This document shows positions 27,601 through 40,100 of a stretch of DNA of 64,000 bases, one piece after another. Below the pieces are notes generated by a model. That model saw only the letters and a list, made by a program, of their open reading frames with translations. It searched no databases and was not told the origin of the DNA. Every line of letters begins with the position of its first letter. Position 1 is the first letter of the stretch. Made by a program: the position numbers and the translations under genes. The DNA lies in assembly GCA_037903355.1 (NCBI GenBank), contig JBAJFE010000005.1:496001-560000 (forward strand), written 5' to 3'. Source of the DNA: Trichuris trichiura (lineage: Eukaryota > Nematoda > Enoplea > Trichinellida > Trichuridae).

Positions 27601-30405
27601 AATTCCCCAACCGACTATTGAAGTCGACAAAGAAATTTACATAAAGTTACCCAACCGACTTTTAAAATCGGCAAGGAAATTTACATAAAGTTACTTACAA
27701 CGCGGAAGTAGAAATCGATAAAGAAATTTACATAAAGTTACCTGACGTTTTAAATCGATAAGGAAATTTACATAAAGTTAACCAACCGACTTTTGAAATC
27801 GACGAAGAAATTTGCATAAAATTCCCCAACCGACTTTTGAGATCGACAAAGAAATTTACATAAGGTTACCCAACCAACTATTGAAATCGACAAGGAAATT
27901 TACATAAAGTTACTTACAACGCGGATGTTATCACTTCGCTGACACTGCAGCGAAACTCTCCTTATCTTTGGGCAGATAATGGGCGTCTTTAATTCGCCAA
28001 TCGACTATAGAAATCCACAAAAAAATTTACATAAAGTTACCTGACGTTTTAAACCGATAAGGAAATTTACATAAAGTTAACCAACCGACTTCTAAAATCG
28101 ACAAAAAAATTTACATAAAATTCCCCAACCGACTTTTGAGATCGACAAAGAAATTTACATAAGGTTACCCAACCAACTATTGAAATCGGCAAGGAAGTTT
28201 GCATAAAGTTACTTACAACGCGGATGTTATCACTTCGCTGACACTGCAGCGAAACTCTCCTTATCTTTGGGCAGATAATAGGCGTCTTTAATTCGCCAAT
28301 CGACTATAGAAATCCACAAAAAAATTTACATAACGTTACCTGACTTTTTAAATCGACGAAGAAATTTACATAAAGTTACCCAATCGACGAAGAAATTTAC
28401 ATAAAGTTACTTATCATTTAAAAAAACTTCTCTACAATCACCGTGTTCATTGCAGACTGATCTGATTGGACGACAGCTGTGCGACTACGTCCACCCGGAG
28501 GATGCGGCCGAGCTTCAAATGGTCATGCAATGGTGCACCGTACGCGGCGAGGAAAGAGAACTTGTACTTCGAGTCAGAAGCGCCTTAAGCCCGCGAGGAC
28601 GCAGCCTCAGCTTGAAATCGTCCCTATATAAGGTCTTTTTTTTGCTTTTTAAAATAACGTCGGGCAATTTTCTTTGCCGCTTAGACTTTCTCCTTCGTCA
28701 TCAAGTCAACCGGTACTGCCTTGTATGGAGATTTCGCCTGCAAATCGGCGGCTCCAGCTGGCGCCAATCAGCATGGTTTCATATATGGACGTGGCAGCAG
28801 CAGCAGCAGCGGTAGTAGTAGCAACAGTAGCTGCTGGCCGCGTCAGTCATTTACCGACGCTTGTTTGCTCATGTTCGGCCGAGCCATCATGCACAGTGGA
28901 CATGCCGAAGGTATCTCTTCCGAACTGGTGATGACTCGGCATACTATGGATATGCAAATTTACTACATTGATCAACGGTATTGAAAAATGACGATTGCAC
29001 CCTGACGTCCACCTTGTATGTAAGCACTCTGCCGCCGCTTTAGACTTGAAGATCTGCTGGGTTACGATGTGAAAAAGTTTCGCGGCCTCTCCTACTACGG
29101 TTTAGTTCATCCGGAGGATATGAAAATGTTTTCCGGATCAATGCGACAACTGTACGCGAAAGGAAAAGCGACAACCGGCTATTATCGTCTGATGACGCGC
29201 CAAGGGTCGGTACTATGGTTGCTTACCGAATCTGCCGTCATTACGGAAACAACGCGCGGACAGAGATCGCAGCGAATACACTGTCTGCATAGAATGTTAA
29301 TGTACAAAAAAAACATAATCCCTGTCTCCTTATCGCCCACGAATCTACTTTGTAGGCACGCTGCCAACAATAACGGTACAACATGTCAGCAGCAGCGCCT
29401 CTATCGGCCGGAATGCCTTAAGGAAAGACCAGTGGCCAATGATTTGAATAGATCACAAGATGATGATGTCATAGAGCAGCACAAAAGCACCAAAGAATCA
29501 AAGCTATCAGGCCCTGTTGTCACCATATACGACTCCGCCCTTCGTAAGCGACTACAATATGATATTGGTTCGTTTTATACGCTCGTAAGTTTTTATAGCC
29601 GTCAGCATAAGATCAGCGTTGGCCAAAAAACGTAGTCAAATGTTCGCTAACGACTACGAAGCAACGATAAACACTTTCAACGAGATGGAACCAACAAGTC
29701 GCGTTTGCTCAATGCATTTTACGCCGTTTTCAGATTTGATAGGCAACGATAAGGTTGGAAGAGTTTTAAGAAGCAAACATGCCTACGTGGCATTGTCGAC
29801 CTTCCTTTCAGGAATACAATTGGATTGGCGGCGGCGGCGCGGCGGAGGACGAAAAGCGCGAAGAAAAAGGCTTTTCGCGTCTTAGCCAATTGTCGCCATT
29901 CGTAAACTACGAAGACCTAATGGAACTGCACAGCGAAGGCTACAACGTGCGCCTTTGCCTGCAAGGGTAAATATATCGCCCGAAGAAAAGTTAAAGAATT
30001 TAAACAATGCCGTTCAGTCAGGAAAATGGAGGCGGCCAGGAATGGATGGAAGCGGCACCTTCGACTACTGAAACGACAACAACAACAACAACTGCGGCGC
30101 CTATGTGCGCTTTGAGTGATGTCCCTTCTTCGGCGGTTTGGATAAACAACAATGGGGCGCAATGTTCCGGACGGCCAATGGTTGACAATGTCGTCAACTG
30201 CTCAACGACAATGACAACAACCACCTCCGCGATTGGTAAATCTCATTCCGTATGGACGCCCAATCTCAGGGAAAAGGCGGCAACGGCGACATCCGACGTG
30301 GTCACTTCAGAGTTGATCAGTTTGGAAACAGCAAGTCTGCTTGAATCCGCCATGATGACGTTGTTTCAAACCGAGTCGCTCCAATCGAGTCACGACTATC
30401 GGTAA
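24668..30405 (+). CDS. bHLH-PAS transcription factor, HIF-1 alpha-like
   Basis: Class I bHLH-PAS factor that would pair with ARNT on DNA, and is probably the oxygen-regulated HIF alpha subunit. Exons that join in phase are 24668-24678, 24864-25054, 25117-25280, 28456-28632, 28685-28977 and 29044-29301, then 29356-29584. Borders further 3' are uncertain. The basic region is RREKSRNDARYRRR, with the helix-loop-helix through LDRIAVLRVAVAMCRLRAV. PAS-A includes FLIVDLRSLIVYVSSSVVE and DLIGRQLCDYVHPEDAAEL, and the linker LSPRGRSLSLKSSLYK is HIF/SIM type. PAS-B has MTRHTMDMQIYYIDQR and HPEDMKMF. Exon 29812-29970 encodes LSQLSPFVNYEDLMEL, which resembles the HIF oxygen degron (LxxLAP). The tail (30007-30405) is Thr/Ser-rich, and I saw no C-terminal asparagine-hydroxylation motif. 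SIM/trachealess is the alternative. Confidence 0.78.
27530..28415. repeat. Satellite array with higher-order structure in HIF-like intron
   Basis: Short units of about 45 bp, each with a core like AAATTTACATAAAGTTACC followed by an ...ACCGACT-AAATCGA segment, repeat across this stretch. A longer module containing ATCACTTCGCTGACA and TTTGGGCAGATAAT recurs at about 27538, 27928 and 28225. The last two copies are spaced by about 297 bp and are nearly identical, which gives a higher-order repeat. The array sits just upstream of the acceptor of the PAS-A second-half exon (28456). No coding function is seen. Confidence 0.9.
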
Positions 30406-30779
30406 CCTGATTCAACACCGCTATTTTAGGAAGAATAATTAACGTCTCTTCTGCCTTACGCGGCATCCGCTTGTTGAACTTTGTTTTTCATTCGGCAGAT
30501 GCGCTAGACGGCGCTTCGAAAATAGCGACTAAGTTTTATGTGTACACGCGCGGAAGAAAACTTAAAGGCGGGAAAAAGAAACAGACGCTACCTAGACAAG
30601 ACTTTCTCCTATCGTAGGCGTGAAAAGCTGGCAGCCAGCCAAGTCCTATAATCGTTTCAATGTAAGCAACGTGCGAGAAGCAAGGACGGCCCTTTAAACG
30701 GTGTTGCAGTAAACAACTTTAAGCTTTAAAGCGCGTACGGTTCGAGCGGCAAATTTTGAAACAATGGACCCATCATTTA

Positions 30780-32372
30780 ATGACTGACAAAAAGTTGGGC
30801 CCAACACGAAACTCCCAAAAGAGCTGTACGCTCGAAGAGGAGACATACGACAACTTCCAAGCGGACGACATTGTAGCGGCACTATGTTCGGACGAAATGT
30901 GCAAGACGAATGATTGTAAAAGCACTAAGGACGGCTTTGAAGTGCTCCAATCGATCGATGTACACAACATCATGTTGCAGGAGGTGGCCCACGCTAGTCG
31001 TGTTACCCTTCTGCCCGAATCTGTTGTACGTTTCATGTTGGAGCGATGCCGATGGGATGTGAACCACTTTCTTAGCAGCTACTACGAAAATGGTACCATC
31101 GACGCGCTATGCCGAAAATGGAACATGCGAAACCCGATGGCCAAAAGCGACGTCCAATTGGAGTCGGACCTATGCGGTATTTGTTACGCGTCGAAAAGCG
31201 TCCAGTCGTCTTCGTCGCTATACGGACCGCAGTGTGGTCACTACTTTTGCCGCCAATGTTGGCAACAATACGCAGCGGAGAAAATGGGTACCAGCGTGGG
31301 CGGACTTGTGCTAACTTGTCCAGCGTACGGCTGCAACTGGCCTTTGGACGATCGTTTCATCGTCGGTCAATTGACCAATGAGGAACAACGACAACGTTAT
31401 GTAAATTTGATAACGAGGACGTTCGTTAAGGTCAATTCAACATTGAAGCCGTGCCCGCAAACCAACTGCCCTTACTTGCTACGTCGACGGGAAGGATGTT
31501 TTCAAAAAGCTGTATGCAAATGCGGTTACGAATTTTGCTTCGATTGCTGCCAAGAATGGCACGAACCGTTGGAATGTCATCTGCTTAAGCAATGGATAGC
31601 AAAGTGCGAAGCGGAAAGCGATTCGGCTCATTGGATTGCCGACCATACGCGACCGTGTCCGAGATGCAATACGAACATTGAAAAGTCGGGCGGTTGCAAC
31701 CACATGAGATGTACGCAGCCGTTCTGCCAGTTCGAATTTTGCTGGACGTGCCAAGGCGCCTGGGACGAGCACGCCGACGAGTATTACGTTTGCAGAAAGG
31801 GATTGGAAGGTCGAATGGTAAAGCCCGTCAAGGAGGAGGGCCAACGATTCTTCTCAAACGTATTCGCGCACAGCTTCAAACCCGGTTCAACAATGAGACG
31901 TTTCTACGAATTTTCGTTGCAATACAAAAAGCAAATGCTGGACGCCAACCGAATTAAGCGTATGAATCAAACAATCGAAAGGAACATAACCGCGCTGAGG
32001 ATCGCGCAAAATGTTCGTTGGATTGATACGGTAACGTTGGAAGATTCGGTCGAAACGTTGAAACGATGCATGCGCACTGTCAAGTACACCATTGTGTTTA
32101 TCTATTACTTAAGACCGAACGTTTGGGTCCGACTGGCCAAAGGACACGAAGATCGATTGGACGAAAATTGCAAACGATTACTAGACCTATTGGAGTACGG
32201 TAGCAGAGAGCGAAAAGGCGAAAGTCTACTTTTATGGCGTCAAAGTGTTGTCAACGAGCGAGCTCGGTGCCTAAAGTTCGAAAGAACGCTCCTCGACTTC
32301 TGCCGGGATGGATACAACAAGAATCGATGGAAATTTATGCCCGACAATGTCGCTTCAAGAAAACGCGCGTAA
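30780..32372 (+). CDS. Ariadne-type RBR E3 ubiquitin ligase, intronless
   Basis: RING-in-between-RING ligases take ubiquitin onto a RING2 cysteine before passing it to substrate. Ariadne members are switched on by neddylated cullins. One uninterrupted frame of 530 codons carries, in order, a UBA-like helix region (about residues 75-105), RING1 (CGICY...CGHYFCRQCW, about 135-175), the IBR (about 200-255), RING2 (CPRCNTNIEKSGGCNHMRC, catalytic Cys in GGCNH) and the C-terminal ariadne helices ending near KNRWKFMP. It matches ARIH1/ARI-1 over its length but lacks the long acidic N-terminus. I place the start at ATG 30780. An earlier TTG-led extension has no support, and an out-of-frame ATG at 30763 makes an 8-codon uORF overlapping the start. 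It is the only multi-domain gene here without introns. Confidence 0.94.
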   Translation: MTDKKLGPTRNSQKSCTLEEETYDNFQADDIVAALCSDEMCKTNDCKSTKDGFEVLQSIDVHNIMLQEVAHASRVTLLPESVVRFMLERCRWDVNHFLSSYYENGTIDALCRKWNMRNPMAKSDVQLESDLCGICYASKSVQSSSSLYGPQCGHYFCRQCWQQYAAEKMGTSVGGLVLTCPAYGCNWPLDDRFIVGQLTNEEQRQRYVNLITRTFVKVNSTLKPCPQTNCPYLLRRREGCFQKAVCKCGYEFCFDCCQEWHEPLECHLLKQWIAKCEAESDSAHWIADHTRPCPRCNTNIEKSGGCNHMRCTQPFCQFEFCWTCQGAWDEHADEYYVCRKGLEGRMVKPVKEEGQRFFSNVFAHSFKPGSTMRRFYEFSLQYKKQMLDANRIKRMNQTIERNITALRIAQNVRWIDTVTLEDSVETLKRCMRTVKYTIVFIYYLRPNVWVRLAKGHEDRLDENCKRLLDLLEYGSRERKGESLLLWRQSVVNERARCLKFERTLLDFCRDGYNKNRWKFMPDNVASRKRA

Positions 32373-34119
32373 AATATACCTGCGCATCTTTAAACAATAC
32401 GATTACGATAGAGCTTTGCCCTCGCGTTTTTATTTAAACGCTCAAATGCTTACGCGCGTAAGTCTATTTTCGGGCTAATTTGAAACGATGCAAAGGTTGC
32501 GTAACGGAAACAGCACCCGCTTTTGGTTTTTACAGCTTTTTAGCAAAACGCAGATGCGCTCGCGAAACAAACTCAAAAAAGCGCACTAACCATTGCCGAT
32601 CGCCCGCGTATGCTTCGAATGTACACTTTACAACTACACGAAGACTCTGCTTGTTAATATATATATACAAGCTTAAAGCTTGTTTGTATAGATTCTTCAT
32701 TTGCATAATGTGAAGCGGCGCAAAACAAGAAAACGTACCTGATATTTTGAAGCTAATGACGCTTTTCTCACCTTTACGATAAAAGGCGAAAGAATGCTGG
32801 AACGCAACAAACGACAGTTAAAAGTCGGCGGACGCGAGAGACGCTGTTATGCTAAACTGTACACAGCTAAATTCCTACTGTTAAAATGAAAACAAACCGC
32901 TTGTACGCAACTAAGCAACTTACTTTATGAAGAACTTGAATTCTGACCGTTCGAACGTTGTAAGAAGCCGCAAAATGATAAAGCTGAAACAGAACGACGG
33001 AAGCTTTATCTCCAAAAAACAAAAATAGTTTGATAATGAATAGAATATTCAGAAATATAAAAAGAATATCATAAGGATATTTTCATAGCAAATTCGTACC
33101 ATCACGGAAACGACTACAACGCGTTTGGAAAAGAAAAAGCGTATTCAACCATTACCTAACCAAACCGAGCTATCGTCGAGCAATTGCGCAATACGTTTCT
33201 TCTTAAAAAGTGAAATTTGGTTTTCTGAAAACCAGAAGAGATTATTGGCGACTTTGAAATGGACGGAGCGCTCAGTCGTGGCAAAACTACAATTCAGAAT
33301 AGCGTATAATCAAGCATCACAAAGCAACGTCAAATAATGGTTGTCATCATGACAAGCAAAACAGACAGCGCTAAAAATTCACCGCAACCTACCTTGAAGG
33401 ACAAATACGGGCAAATAAACACCGCGCAAGCGCTAAGCACAGACAGCGGTTCGCAAATTGTCACTACAGTATCTATTTGATTTGCAGGTTCTGTTTTAGC
33501 GTCGGTACACTCCGCTTAAACATGAACGGCTTCAATGCAGTTGTATCGTATTAGACGGAACGTATTAATTTATTACAGTATCCAACAATGTATTCACGTA
33601 AGCAATGGAAGTGCAACTACGCGCGCGGAATAGGGTTGGCTATTTACATTTCAAAAAGATGGCACCTGAACGAATGACACAAATGGTACAGTTATAGTCG
33701 AACAAGAAAATGACTAGCGCAAAAATGACGACGGACGACTGCTCAAGAAGACAGTAACTGCAATCGTGAACAAAGAAAGGGCAAAGCGGTGTAGACGGCA
33801 CGAAATACGCGAAAGCAACTGAAGCGCACTACTTGAAAATGGCCATATCGCGCGCGTAACAGCGACACACGTGTATAGTACGAACAGGCGCGTTAAGCTC
33901 GCAACTTTCGTTGGGAGCAAATAAACCCTCTTTGGAAAACAAGCGAAAAACGATCAACAGCGAAGGGGGGCACACGAAGGCGTAAACAACATGAACGCAC
34001 ACTGGCGCACTTTGAGTGAGATGCGGTCGTGGTCAGACGCGTAACACAAGTATAGCGTGACCACACCGGATGGCACTGAACCCATTGGAATAGCGGATAT
34101 ACCACCGCGTAACGTATTT
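32373..34119. other. Convergent intergenic region, nothing recognised
   Basis: Lies between the ends of the ariadne gene (plus) and the PTK7-like gene (minus). It contains a short TA-rich run near 32658-32668 and only short open frames without similarity known to me. Both 3'UTRs should lie here. Confidence 0.4.
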
Positions 34120-37100
34120 TCAAATGTCCGATTGAACAGGCGACGTTTGAGCGAGAAATAGCTCGCGCAGTTCGCCGAACGTTGGTCTTTCCTTGGAGTT
34201 CGTTTCTGTACATTTGCATACCAGATGGCGCCACTGTACGGGCATACTGGCCGGCAACGATAAACGCAATTCTCGTCGCTTCAAAGCGTCGATCACTTGA
34301 TCGTTGCTCAACGACTGATAAGGCAGTTCGCCCATTGTGCACATCTCCCATAGAAAAACGCCGAACGACCAAACGTCGCTCTTCATTGACCAATCGTCGT
34401 CGAACAACGCCTCGTCCGGCATCCAACGCAACGGCAACACCAAATTTCGATAAGTATAATACTCGGCCAAAAATTGGTCGTTATTCAAATTTAAATGCGT
34501 CACTTTGACGAAATACTTGGACGAAATGAGAACATTGCGAGCCGCAAAGTCTTTGTGCACAAAGCGTCTACACGACAGATGATCCATCGCTTCGGAAGTC
34601 TGCAAAGCGATACTACGCATCTGAGCCGGCGATAAAGGAGGTGGATAAGACGAATGTTGACCAGGCAACGACGACCTGTAATGTCGCGACGCTTGCAGAT
34701 AATGCTTCAAATTGCCCTTAAAAAATTAGCATAACCATTTGAGGCGACCACTTGACAACAATTGTTACTTACGTAGTCGAGATACTCAAGAATGACGAGC
34801 ACTGGTTCGCTCATTGTGCAAATGCCAAGTAGACGAGCCATATTTGGATGGTCGCATCGAGCGTGCATTTCCATTTCCTTGAGAAATTCCGTTTGGGCGA
34901 AATCGTCTTTGGACAACAAACTTTTGACAACAACCGTACTAACAGCCTCGTCCTCTTTCAGTTGACCACCTTTCATTAGATATACGTCGCCATAAATACC
35001 GGAACCTAACGTGCTAACGTATTGAAGATATTCGCGCGGATATTGGAGACGTTCCAACGTTGTCGTCAGCCGAGTACGTCTTGACGAGATGCTACTGCTG
35101 ACGCATGCGCTCGAACTATTCTGATTGCACGAACTTGCTCCAACGGGTAACAAGAGTTCACCATTGCCCGAAGCTTGTACGCTACTTAGCGACAACCCAT
35201 TGGCGATACCCATTTTGCCGGCAGCCGCTTGCACCTGAAGCGGCACACACTGAGAAGACTTTGCCAAACGACTTCGTCTCCTTCTATAGCCGCAGTAGGA
35301 GACAAGAAAAACGGCTAACAGAATGTATCCGGCAGCCGCACCGCAAGCTATACCAATGGTAGTCAAAGTGATGCCCTTTCCAGGGTCCATTTGTAAAACG
35401 ACGGCCGCCTCGCGGCTTGCAAAAGACCTCTGCAAGCCGACATGCCGCCCGCAATGGGATATGTTGCTTGACTTCACTAGTAAAAAAAAATAATCGGCAT
35501 TGGACTGGGGCGGTAAACAACATCATTGCTTACGTTTAATGCAAACCAATCCTTCGTGCCGTTTGAAACCACCCTTGTTGCCAGCCATGCAATTGTACTT
35601 GCCAGCCTGCTCCATTGATGGTGTCAGCAGTACGAGCGTGTTGTTGGAAAATTTTCGAAACGGAAAAGTCCTATACGATCAATCGACACTTGGATTCTTT
35701 TAAAAAACTACAGTACCACACGAACGCATTCTTAAGCCGGCAGTCTTAAGACTTTTCCGACAAAAAGAGAAACCTGCGCTGCGGGCAAGATGAAAATTGC
35801 AGCGACGCGGAAATGGATTAGGGTACAAATTAGACTTGGACATTTTTTCGCTCAGAAATTACGAAAACGCGACCGAGTACTGAAGAAAGGGCAAAAAATA
35901 ACAATTCCGCCCGGCAAATTCGCAAGCAATGGTTGCGATTGCCCTAAAGTACCTGCGCATCCTTAAAAAATTCAAGCTATTTTGAATATTTGAATTTGAA
36001 AGCGACATGCGTGGCGGAAAAAGAGCGGCAAAATGTGCGCCACCCTTAGAGCGACCCCAAAAAAAATTAAGCATCGCTAAGCAATTACAATATTCAAAAA
36101 ATAAAGTCTAAAATCGATTAGCACTGTCGATTAATCAATTAATACTTGAATTCTTTTGACAAGCTGTAGTACTACACAAACGCATGCTTAAGCTAGCAAT
36201 GCTACCGCAAACAAGCTAAAAATTGTAGCGATATGGTGCGAGAAGCGGAAATGGAATACAGAAGTAATCGCCAATAAAAATTTTTCGCTCAAGAACTACG
36301 GCTACACGAAAGAAAAATGGCCAACCATTGAAAATTAGGGAAAAGAATAACGACTTCGCGCGGTTTTGAATGCTGCAAAGTATTTGCGCATTGAAGATGA
36401 AGCTCCTCCCGACGGGCGTACGCAAAATAATATTATTGCTAAAGTTCAACGTGTGAAATGTCTATTTAGCGTTACGCCTAGAAAGCCCAAAAAAACGATT
36501 TTGTACAGCTTTGCTAAATAAACATTTCGCGGATTGAATTTCCGCAATAAAATTACGCATAGGTATCTGCGCATTCCTAAGTATTCAAATTATTTTGAAT
36601 ACTTAAATTTGAAAACAACATACTTATTCAGCGAAAAACGACCAACGGAAAATACGATGCTTTTAAGGCAACCCAGGAAAGTCGAACCTCGCTAAGAAAT
36701 TATAATATTCAAATATAAAGCCTAAAAACGAATTAACACAATCAATAGACACCTGAATTTTTTTTGAAAAGCTACAGTACTACATGAACGCGTGTTTGAG
36801 CTAGTCTCGCGACTTTTCTGGGAAAATTAAACGACCTAAAAAATGACACTTCCCGTAAAGGATAGTCAGACATTTTACCAACGCGTAGCGAGAAGCGGAA
36901 ATGGAATGCATTAGTAAGTTCTGAATTTGTTTTTCGCTCAAAACGTGTAGCTACGACGTAAGAAAATCGACAAAGCGCCGAAAGGAGGGATAATGTTACG
37001 GTTTCGGACAGAAAACCCTGCAAACAATGGCGCTGATCCCGAATGCTGCAAAGTACCTGCGCTCTCGTAAGTATTCAAAATCATTTTGAATATTTGATTT

Positions 37101-40100
37101 TGAAAACAACATACTTATTTAACGGAAAAAATATTGCCTTTAAGGTGACTTAAGAAAATCGAACCTCACTAGGAAATTACAATATTCAAATATAAAGCTT
37201 AAGGACGATTAACGTAACCAGTAAACACCTGAGTTCTTTTTGAAAAGCTACAGTACTACTTGAACGCGCGCTTTAGCTAGTTTTGCGACTTTTTGTGATG
37301 GAAAAAGTGGCATTTCCTGTACAGGACAGTAAGAAATTTTACCAACGCGTAGTGAGAAGAGGAAGTGAAATACATTAGTAAATTCTGCAGTTTTTTTCGC
37401 TCAAAATTTATAGTTACGACGTAAGAAAATCGAGGATAATGCAACGGTTACGGACACAAACCCGCGCAAACAATGGCACTGGCTTTGAATGCTGCAAGGT
37501 ACCTGCACACTCGTAAGTATTTAAAACCTTTTTGAATATTTAAATTTGAAAGCGACCTGCCCGCTTAGCGGAAAATGAGCAGCGAAAAGTACGCTACCTT
37601 TAAAGCGACCTAACACAATTGACCATCGCTACGAAATTTTAATATTTAAATACAAAAGCTAAAAGCGATTATGTCATACGTACCATTCGCTGTCGGGAAT
37701 GCCCTCAAAGTACCATTGAACAGTGGGACGAGGCGTGCCGCGTACGGAACAATGAAGCCAAACATCCTGCTCCTCTTCGACGGTCACATTAGCGGGCACC
37801 AATTCAAAAACTGGCGATACTACAAAAGGCATAGCTCATAGAAAACGAGACCGGGTGCTCCTTGTTCCTACCGATGACTTCAATTTTGATTGTTACATTG
37901 ATGACGCCTTGAGAGCTCACCGCAACGCACATGTAAAGACCGGAATCTTCGAAGCGAGTTTGATGAAAGTACAAAACACCTTCCTTGTCGCGAATGTGCG
38001 AAGGAAAATTGGCCACAGGTTGACCAAAGCGGACTACGGCGCCTTGTTCGGTGATTCCTAACAATTGACAAAAGAGCAAATATGCAAAGCAGCCATTTTT
38101 CGCCACAATGCTTACTGCCAACTTGGACCCACTTCACCTTAGCCGGCGCGTATCCAACAGCTCGACACGGTATATGGGCGTCGCTATGCAATTCCAATTT
38201 TCTGTCAACGGGGCGAGGCGAAAATTTCAATCGCTCTCGTACTCTCAGCAAAGCCGGCTGAGAATAGACTACATGCTGTTCGTGCGTCTTCACAATGCAC
38301 GTATATTCGCCAGCGTCCGATACAGTGACGCTTCGTATAAACAAAGTACCATTGTCGGGAAAATAATGCCTATGGGCTGATCGATGCTTCGCTTGCTGAA
38401 AAACAAAAAGAAAAAAAATGAGAATATATCCTTCTGTCAATCAACATAAGACAAAATGAATTACAGCAATTAGCGTTTGATCCTTCTCCCATTCAATCAA
38501 GGTGACCGGATACTCGTTGCCACGAAAGCTGCAGTCCATTCGGGCGTCGCTACCTTCCTCAACTTCAAGAGACGACGGATGACGTTCAATAACAGGCGGT
38601 TCTAAACAAAGACATTTTTAATCGAGCCGCCCAAGGGCAGTTGATAACGTACTGGAAACATGGACGAATATTGTACCCTTCTTAATGCCAGCTAAATTTT
38701 CCGCCACACAATCGTATTCGCCTTTATCGTCGGCACGAGCTGAGTCAATTATTAAGGAATAGTCGTCGGTGGCTCTGACGCGCCCTTGATCGCCAATAGG
38801 CACGTCTCCACGTGTCCAGTAGACGTTAGGCGTTGGCTGACCGGTCGGAGGTATGCAAGCAACTTCGAAACGTTTTCCCTGGCTGATTACGTACAGGTCG
38901 CGTACGGGCTCGAAACTGGCGCCACGGAATCCATTGAGCGCTGAAGATGGAACATGAACAACTGACACGAAATGAGCGGGCGGAAAAACTAGTTGCCAAC
39001 ATTGCTCGGTCGTTAAAGTCGCCTTTGCATCGTAAAGAAAGCATCAACGACAATTTACGAACTGGTAAAACATTCATTCGGACGCGCAAAGGGTGGGTAC
39101 ATTGTTACAACGACCAAACACAGTATCCCATTGAAAGCAACAAGCTCGGACTTTTCAGAAGCGCGCGGGCAATGACCGCCTCCTCATTTGCATATTCGGC
39201 CTGCAACGGATCGACGACAAAAACAATGCAAAAAAAGGCGCAACCTCAGAAGTGGTTACGACGAGCGGGAAAAAAAAGTCAGCAACGCCTTTAATCGTAA
39301 TGACGAGGAGTGATTTTAAAAAATCGATAAGCATTTTGAGGCGAACAAATACCATAAAGTGGCAACACTTTTTTTTTTACAGCGTAACTGACTGAACCAT
39401 CGCGAGCTCGTCAACGAGAAAACAATACGCCAACGAAGAAGTCTACCGCCAACTACTTATAACTTATAAAAATATCTTTTTTTTAAATACAGCGTTGCCA
39501 AATTCAAATTTACCTTCGCGTAAGGGAAAACCGCGTCAGAAGTTTATTTATTTTCCAGTTCGCCATGCACGCCGCAGTCATTCATTTGTTACTCACTCTC
39601 GGGATACGCTCGCAACAATGGCATCAATGTCCATTAATTACCTTTACAACCGCGCATTATTTTTCCTAAGCTCAATGAGGGGGAGAACCATTTCAATATT
39701 TTATAAGCCCAACACAATAAAAATGACCGAGCGGCCATTTTCGCTGCCGTCACCCAACTTTTGCCTACTCAATAATAAAGGATTGAAAATGGCCATCGGT
39801 CAATTCGTCTTACGACGTTTAAACCGGAGAAAAATAACGACCATTTCTTCTTTGCTTCGAAAAGTGAGAGCGCCACTTTTTCATTCGCTCTAATAAAAGC
39901 GTCGAATCGACTCTTCTTCCTCTTCGCGCGCGCTTCTCGATCGACCAAACAAATTTCCGATCGGATAAGAAGAAAAGCAACGGAGGAATTTAAGCAACGG
40001 AAACGCGCCATTAAGCTTTCGCCTCCGTTATAAGCCTAAGCGTTCTCCGCTCGTTCAAATGACCAAATGGTAATTCAACCGAGCCACTTAGGGGACATTT

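Noticed and set aside
27590..28415. Possible CRISPR-like array
   Set aside because: Eukaryotic gene context, diverged repeats with no unique spacers, and a higher-order satellite pattern.
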